A stretch of DNA of 64,000 nucleotides from Angiostrongylus vasorum (lineage: Eukaryota; Nematoda; Chromadorea; Rhabditida; Metastrongylidae), in the NCBI GenBank assembly GCA_018806985.1, contig JADANN010000062.1:145477-209476 (forward strand), written 5' to 3'. The position numbers and the translations under genes were made by a program. Shown here in pieces: positions 58,200 to 64,000 of the stretch. Position 1 is the first letter of the stretch. Every line of letters begins with the position of its first letter. The notes under the pieces are model-generated. The model had not been told where the DNA came from. It searched no databases and saw only the letters and a list, made by a program, of their open reading frames with translations.

Positions 58200-58990
58200 G
58201 GCGCAATTTAGCTGGTTTCGTTGGTTTTTTCCCTCTCCAAGAAAGGAGGAATCTGCGCGTTAATCCAATGTCATGCAAAATTCTGTAACAACAGCGATAT
58301 CGGTTAAGCAAAACCTTCGGTTTGCTGTGATGCAGTCTATTTCGTTATGCTGTTCTCCATTGGGATACTACCACGTCCAGTGTTGGGAGTGGCGCTTCCG
58401 AATTGCGAATTACCATGAATGTTCTTGGGCGACATGATAAACTCAGAGAACCGCTCATCATTCTTGTCCCATTCCAATCCGTAGGTCCCAATGTGACGTT
58501 CTTCGGACGTTTCTGGGGTCCAGTCTTAGCTTTAAAACCTCCAGTGGTAACCTCGAAGAATGTACGGTCTTCTCTGTAGAACTTTTCCAACCCCATATAG
58601 AACGCATAGACTTCTTCTTCGTCATAGCTTGATGTCGGCGCGTAAACGACGAAGATTATCAAAGCCGGTATTCAACCATGTCTCTCCAATTGTATACGTC
58701 CTATTATGGTTGTTAGTTGTTCGAATGAATGCATATTCATGGCTGAACTCGTGCTGACGAAAAGGCTGACGCCGCCACTCCTCTATGGTTGCATGTTCTG
58801 TGGATCAGATCTTCTACATTGTCATAGACGACGTTGAATGAGTGCGTCGTCTCATCTCGGCTAGTCCGATAACGTCATAGCATCTCCTTCTTGCTTGCAT
58901 GATTAAGTCTTCTATCGAGGGCTCAGATGCAAGTTTCCCTCCATTATAGGTACAGATTTTCACCTTAGTCCTCTGGGATTTAAGTCGATT
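58200..58990 (-). mobile_element. RTE LINE endonuclease relic at the centre of IR2
   Basis: On minus: an ICTYNGGKLASEPSIEDLIM start, YDVIGLAE, then (58662-58345) FVVYAPTSSYDEEEVYAFYM, GLEKFYRED, a GGFKAK block, and after a frame change HNEIDCITANRRFCLTDIAV to about 58200. This is most of the RTE endonuclease domain. In active elements the GDFNA box holds catalytic Asp and Asn; here it reads GGFKA, so the enzyme is dead. Confidence 0.85.
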
Positions 58991-59261
58991 AGAACGAGCA
59001 CTGAGATTTTAGCAACCTCTCCGTACTCGCCCGCTGCGAAATTGGGGGGCTCTTTCGGCGTCAGGAGAATAAAGCCCGTTTTTTTAAAAATGTGCTTAGA
59101 ATTTTGATACCCACGTATAGCTTGCTAAGCTATGAACGTGGGGACTAGGTATACTCACGGGTAGCTTGCAAGTCTCTTCCAGAGTGGAGATGGAGGTTAT
59201 TCGTTGGAGGCGACTCCTAACCGCCCCACATAGTTTTCCCTTCCACTTGGTTGCAAGGTTT
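58991..59261. other. Rest of the IR2 centre
   Basis: Possibly the 5' flank of the RTE relic. It contains a short imperfect palindrome, TAGCTTGCTAAGCTA (59117-59131). Nothing else seen. Confidence 0.4.
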
Positions 59262-61544
59262 TGGCTGGCTAAATTGGTCCATAGAATACAATCCGCACAA
59301 ACGAGAAAACAGCCACGCAGGCATATAAGGATACAATACAGCAAGTGTGTACCAAATCTGCGCCGGAGAAACAGAGAGCCCATCCCCTGGATCCACCTGC
59401 GTCTTAGGGAAGCAAATGTCGGTTTTAGTCCACGATTCAAACCCGTATACGGGGACTGGGGACGCGTCACGTATTTCTACTAACCGACTCGGGATCCATC
59501 ATTTAAGGGAAATCCGTGTAAGCAATCGATAGAGTACGAAAATTGCAACAAAAAAAACTTTGTGGAACAATGCAGGCCGCTGAAGACGCGTGGATAAAAT
59601 TCAAAGCACATGGTCCAGTTTGTTCGTCGCCCTTTGATGATCACCATAATGATCGATGAACACATTGATCACTTCGGTTTCGAACGTTCCATTGATTTTT
59701 TTTTCGGATTTTCTGGCCGCACTATTGTATGCCATGGAGTTTGTTCTAAATGTCCAGCCGAGTGCTTTTACTTCGAATTCTCCATTCTCTTAACTAATTT
59801 CTAGATCTTTCTGCTACATGTTTGTTTCAGAAATTCTCATAGGACTTTGGAATGTGTACGACTCTCTTCAGTTCCTTCTTACTGGTCTTATCCTTTTAAC
59901 TTTTCTACAAATTCCCTAATAAAACAGCATTCCCTGATTAGTTAAGATATTTCCGGTTGCCTTGGCTTTTGGTCGAAGTCGTCTCGTGTGAAAATTGTTT
60001 CCCTTCTTGGAATTCTCTAGTAAGAATCTCGTGATTCCAAGATGAAACCGGCAGATCTTTTACCAATATTCTGTGGAAGAAAAAAAAGCAATCTTGTTTG
60101 CACTGGAGAAGCATGATTTCTCTTGCTCTTGAGGAAATGAATCCTACGTGTCGTCTTCTCTCGAACGCAAATGTTACACTAAATTCTTTTTAGCAAATTC
60201 GAGTATAGTTATAATGTCAAAACCACTTCTATAGAAACCTTTCCATTCGTCGCTTGATGTTGCAGAAGCAATAGGATCGAGGGTGACGATTTTCAGCGTA
60301 GAAAGGTCTCATTTTTTCAATATGGCTAAGTTTCACGATAATATCAAACTAACAAGATTCCTGAGCGGTCCAATACTTTGTGAATGCCATTAAAGTCGAA
60401 AAGTTTAACGAATGCGGAGACTTGGTAGTGAGACGAAAGATGTGAATTACAACGTCAAGGCGAGAGTGTTGTCTAATGCTCATTGGTAATCGCAGCATTC
60501 CCCTCAATAGGTGGTAGTAAGACCATGGCAATGATGTGTCCTGGGTGTCGTACTGCAATTGGCCTCCTCACCCACCAGGCTGCCGAAACATGTTCGTTCC
60601 GTTTTGCTACCCGGAGGCGAAGTGAGGAACAAACCTGCGATAGGGATAGACGTAGACGTCGTCGTTGGGGAAACACTCGCAAGGCTGCATACTTTGTCAC
60701 CTCAACACGGCTTAATACGAGGAATAAATAGACTCGGTTAACTACTAAAATTTCATTCAAATGAACATTCTCTGTACCGAAACCTACACGGGTTATCCAT
60801 GCATTTCAGTGTTGAAGCAATTTCTCAAGAATACCTCCATGGTCCTTCAAGGGTGTTTCATTGGTCCACCCATGCCAATTACTATCTAGCGACTGCACAA
60901 CATTGGCAAATGTGAAAATGCCATTTGAAAAGTAGTCTTCAGAGAATAACCAGCAGAATTTGCTTGATTACAGTGCAAGAAAAATAACATGATCTACCCT
61001 ATCTTACAGGTCTTAAGAAATAGCCGAAGGCCGAATTACAGAAAATTCGAAAACGCCACTGAGGTTTACATGGGGTTCAAAAGCCGCTAAGTGCTATTCT
61101 TACTACATTGTTGTTTCGTTGCTATTGAAGCAACAGAGCCAGAGAATTTTGTCATTCGGATGACAAAGAAATGACGTCAGAGTTTCAAAATATGTTTATT
61201 TCTTCCGATGCGGTTGTAACAGCGCTGGACATTACTTTAAATACATTAACTGTGTATTCGTATACTATCATCGAGTGGCTCGAGAAACCACTTTATTTGC
61301 TTTGATTGTTGGCCGCAATATCTGAAAAGAACTCCATCGAATTTCTCCTTACTAATTTCATACTATCAAATTTTTTCAGCTCATGTTGAGGGAATTAAAT
61401 TTGATATAAAGTGCAGTTCAACGACCAGACAAAGCAGGTAGACAGAGCTGAGTTTCACACAGATGATGTTGCTCGACATGTTGAGTTCTTAAGGGTACGG
61501 TCTGTTACTTCTGTTCTATGGTATGCAACAAATCGATATTTCCT

Positions 61545-61880
61545 TGAAAGACCTATCGCTCAGTGATCAGAGGTTCCGTGCTATGCGAACATGGTCGTTT
61601 GGTTCAATTCCACAGTGTTCCAAAAACCCTCATCCCTCCTCTGCCACTGGCAAACTATTGTCCAACTTGAAAGCTATTTCCGATGCAGAAGGACAGCTAC
61701 TGCCTGTGGTGAAGATATGGGAACGGTTTAGTACGGCTTCCCTGAGATTTCAGGAAGAAACGAGTTCGACTTGCATTCGAGGCATTTATGGAAAATGCGA
61801 AGTCCTCATGCTGCAGTCAAGCCGAAAGAGAAATTCTCTATGGATAATGGACGATGAATGTGTGACAATGCACCGAACTT
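61545..61880 (+). repeat. SINE-3, tRNA-like
   Basis: Mirror of 55590-55925. The 128-codon open frame across it is part of the repeat and not evidence of a gene. Confidence 0.65.
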
Positions 61881-62079
61881 GGACTCATACAATACTCGAT
61901 GACCGATGATCTACGGAGTAAGGGAAAAGTTTTCCCTTCAGTTCTAGTTATTTCACCAGTCATTTCGTTACTAGTTGTGTGACAGTGTTTTGTTAACCTC
62001 TTGAAAAACAGTTGCGGGATCTCAGCTCTCTCCAACCTCTATGTATGTTTTCATCCATGTGAATTGTCTATCACAGGGT

Positions 62080-63332
62080 TTACGCTACCTGAAATGAGCA
62101 TACTAGTCCCTCATCGACATTCATCATGGCTGCAGCGTTATCGAATTGTCCGCAATAGTGCGGTGCTGAGAAGATCGTAACTAGACGTTTATTCGCAAAA
62201 AATTCATAGCCATCTTGTACGACCTGAAACAGCCGTAGAACATGTTGTGATGTCTGAAAAGTTCTGCTACCGATAGAATGACCTGATGTGCTCTAGCGAC
62301 TAGATCGATGTCCAGAATGGGGAGCATTTCGTGCACGACGTCTTCTCCAAATACGTACGAAACTCCTCGAGCGTTCGCTTGCCAACCCTAGATTGAATTT
62401 TCAACTCAAATTAAATCAGCATTGATTAGCCACGCTTTGCGATCTCTACATGTGCTTGCAGTTTCTATATAGGTTTGATCGTATTTCTTACCTTAACCCA
62501 ATGATCGGGATCACTCCATAAGAGATCGATATGCAGCGATGGGTTTGGGGGGATCAATTGGGCGAGTGATTTGTCGCAGTTGGTCCAGAGATTTTAACTG
62601 TAAAGATGTGTTCATTTTTCCGCACAACATAGTATATAAATACCTTTTTGGTACGTGGACATTCTAATAACCTTGGGAGACAAGCCACCATGCATGCAAA
62701 GAATTTTGCCAGCCACTAGCCCGGTGAATGGCATGGCTGCGAACGCTTCCTAAAAAGAGGCTTCTTTTATTATTGCATACTGTGGATCAAATAAAATAGG
62801 TGGCATTCCGAAAAGAAGAAAGGAATTGAAAACCTGAAAACCGAGCCATAATCGAGTGCTATTGTAACGCCTGTTGCATTCTTCAAAGAAGCCGTACACT
62901 CGATTAATCGGGGCGCATTCATGGTTTCCTCGCAAAATGAAGAAGTTACCCGGATATTTCACCTAAGCTTGATAGCAATTAAGAAAACGGATAGACCATA
63001 AAATTTGCTCCAAAGAACTTCATTTGACCTTGTAGCTGAAGAACAGCGCAATGCATTCAAGATTTTGATGGCCGCGGTCAACGTAGTCACCAAGGAAGAG
63101 GTAATTAACCATTGGCGGGAAACCACCTCGATCAAACAATCGCAGAACATCTAGGATAAACGTGGGAATTTTTCAGGAAGGAATAAAATAACTTGGCAGT
63201 GGGTAATAATCGTCTTAGTGTTGCAATGACCGAAACCTCTTTACAAACCTGCATATTGACCATGAATATCTCCACATATTTTTTATAGGAGACTGAACCT
63301 CAACCAGCGATGCTTGGCTAAGAAATACTTGT
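62080..63332 (-). pseudogene. PP1-type Ser/Thr phosphatase, right copy, first exon outside window
   Basis: The mirror of exons 2-8 of 53114-55391 (coordinate sum about 117471). GDYVDRG, GNHEC, HGGLSP, RAHQ and [11 protein letters not shown] are all present. The A6 and C6 frame breaks are shared with the left copy. The exon 8 T-run is six here, which keeps [12 protein letters not shown] in frame, so this copy is the less damaged. Its first exon would lie at about 64236-64357. The second intron-like segment at 62750-62833 differs from the left copy by at least one base (IIKEASF against IRKEASF when translated). Confidence 0.83.
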
Positions 63333-64000
63333 CTGAAAAAAAATGTGGATAGTGATAACAAAAAGGCAATTCCTGTGATATCGACATCCACCGTTTAACT
63401 ATTGTATAAGTAGCCAATTTCTTCTTTGTTTTGAAAGATATTCATTTTAATGGCCAATTCGTGTTAACCGGTTCTTACAACAGCAGATAACACTTGCAAT
63501 ACCTGGAATTCATTTGTGCCGCTATCGAATTCAAAATGGGGCTGTCTTCTTGGCTTATGGTGGCAAACGGTCGCAGAAGAAGGGTGATATCTACTAGTTA
63601 TGTTTCATACTGATTGGCATAGGTATAAGGAGATGTAAGCTCTCTTGGATTGGACGTTATCGTTATTTAGTGACATGGATGACGGAAGGTAACAGTAATG
63701 TTTTCATATTTCGTTGTATTCATAAGCCAAGATAAGATTATTAGAAAAAGCTGTTTCTTGAGGTTGATAATGCCTTGTGGAATCCATGTTTTCTCCTGAG
63801 CCACAATAAATCTTATTGGGTGCCTAAAGCAGATGCTTCTTACGGCGTGGATTTTCGCAGTCACATAGAGTCGAATCCATTGGAGTGGAAATAGGAGTGA
63901 TGAACGGAAGTAATGCTTCGCTGGACGATGTCTTTGGTTTTTAAAAGTGGCTGATGTTTACATCCACATTATTCATCACACTTTTGAGAAAACGTTCGTT

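Larger units (their letters stand above)
53475..58215. repeat. Left arm of inverted repeat IR2
   Basis: The reverse complement of 59262-64000. Paired positions sum to 117471-117477 over the whole length. Differences are few by eye. The left limit cannot be set because the partner arm runs out of the window. Confidence 0.93.
59262..64000. repeat. Right arm of inverted repeat IR2, runs off the window
   Basis: Mirror of 53475-58215. The inner end lies where 59281 (AGAATACAATCCGCAC) still matches 58180-58196 but the sequence beyond does not. Confidence 0.93.

Noticed and set aside
61523..61909. 128-codon ORF in the right IR2 arm
   Set aside because: It lies across SINE-3; the left-arm counterpart is broken, and no protein motif is visible.

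Overview
The window looks like a gene-poor, repeat-rich stretch of a parasitic clade V (hookworm-type) nematode genome. The signs are short GT-AG introns (often 50-90 bases), exact and decayed copies of the nematode SL1 spliced leader, an astacin protease with an EGF-CUB-ShK tail, and a load of Penelope-like elements (PLEs), RTE-type LINEs and tRNA-derived SINEs. There are no operons, rRNA genes, bacterial features or CRISPR arrays. Most open frames are repeat-derived or shadows of other features.

The layout is governed by two large inverted repeats. IR1 has a left arm at about 1771-18431 and a right arm at about 30073-47616, separated by an 11.6 kb spacer. Its outer part carries one complete astacin gene per arm, at 4165-7015 on minus and 42384-45172 on plus. 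IR2 has a left arm at about 53475-58215 and a right arm at about 59262-64000, running off the window, around a 1.05 kb centre that holds a dead RTE endonuclease fragment. Each IR2 arm holds a PP1-type Ser/Thr phosphatase gene, at 53114-55391 on plus and 62080-63332 on minus; the minus copy lacks its first exon because of the window edge. Both phosphatase copies are broken by single-base homopolymer changes.

The arms of IR1 are not uniformly similar. By eye, about 4.8 kb around the astacin gene (left 2430-7220, right 42170-46970) is almost identical. The flanking and inner parts of the same arms differ by roughly 5-10% and have arm-specific insertions, deletions and one internal flip. This suggests arm-to-arm gene conversion, or a second, younger event, limited to the protease gene.

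Between the genes are PLE fragments at 2.1-2.6, 8.6-10.5, 12.5-13.0, 22.5-24.4, 31.4-32.2, 35.8-36.3, 38.1-41.0, 46.8-47.3, 49.9-50.3 and 50.3-51.8 kb. They carry reverse-transcriptase, GIY-YIG and terminal-repeat segments. The PLE ends carry a recurrent motif resembling the small hammerhead ribozymes known from PLEs. RTE LINE pieces lie at 0.4-0.7, 12.1-12.3, 18.9-19.0, 20.2-20.8, 36.4-36.7, 48.2-48.6 and 58.2-59.0 kb. At least three tRNA-like SINE families and a 390-base repeat family are also present. A composite repeat unit occurs three times (about 1-2500, 28940-30347 and 47718-50341) and coincides with the ends of the IR1 arms. Large stretches (10.5-11.3, 13.0-13.6, 15.1-16.4, 19.1-20.2, 20.8-22.3, 25.2-25.9, 26.4-28.4, 52.1-53.1 and 56.0-57.9 kb) hold nothing I can name.
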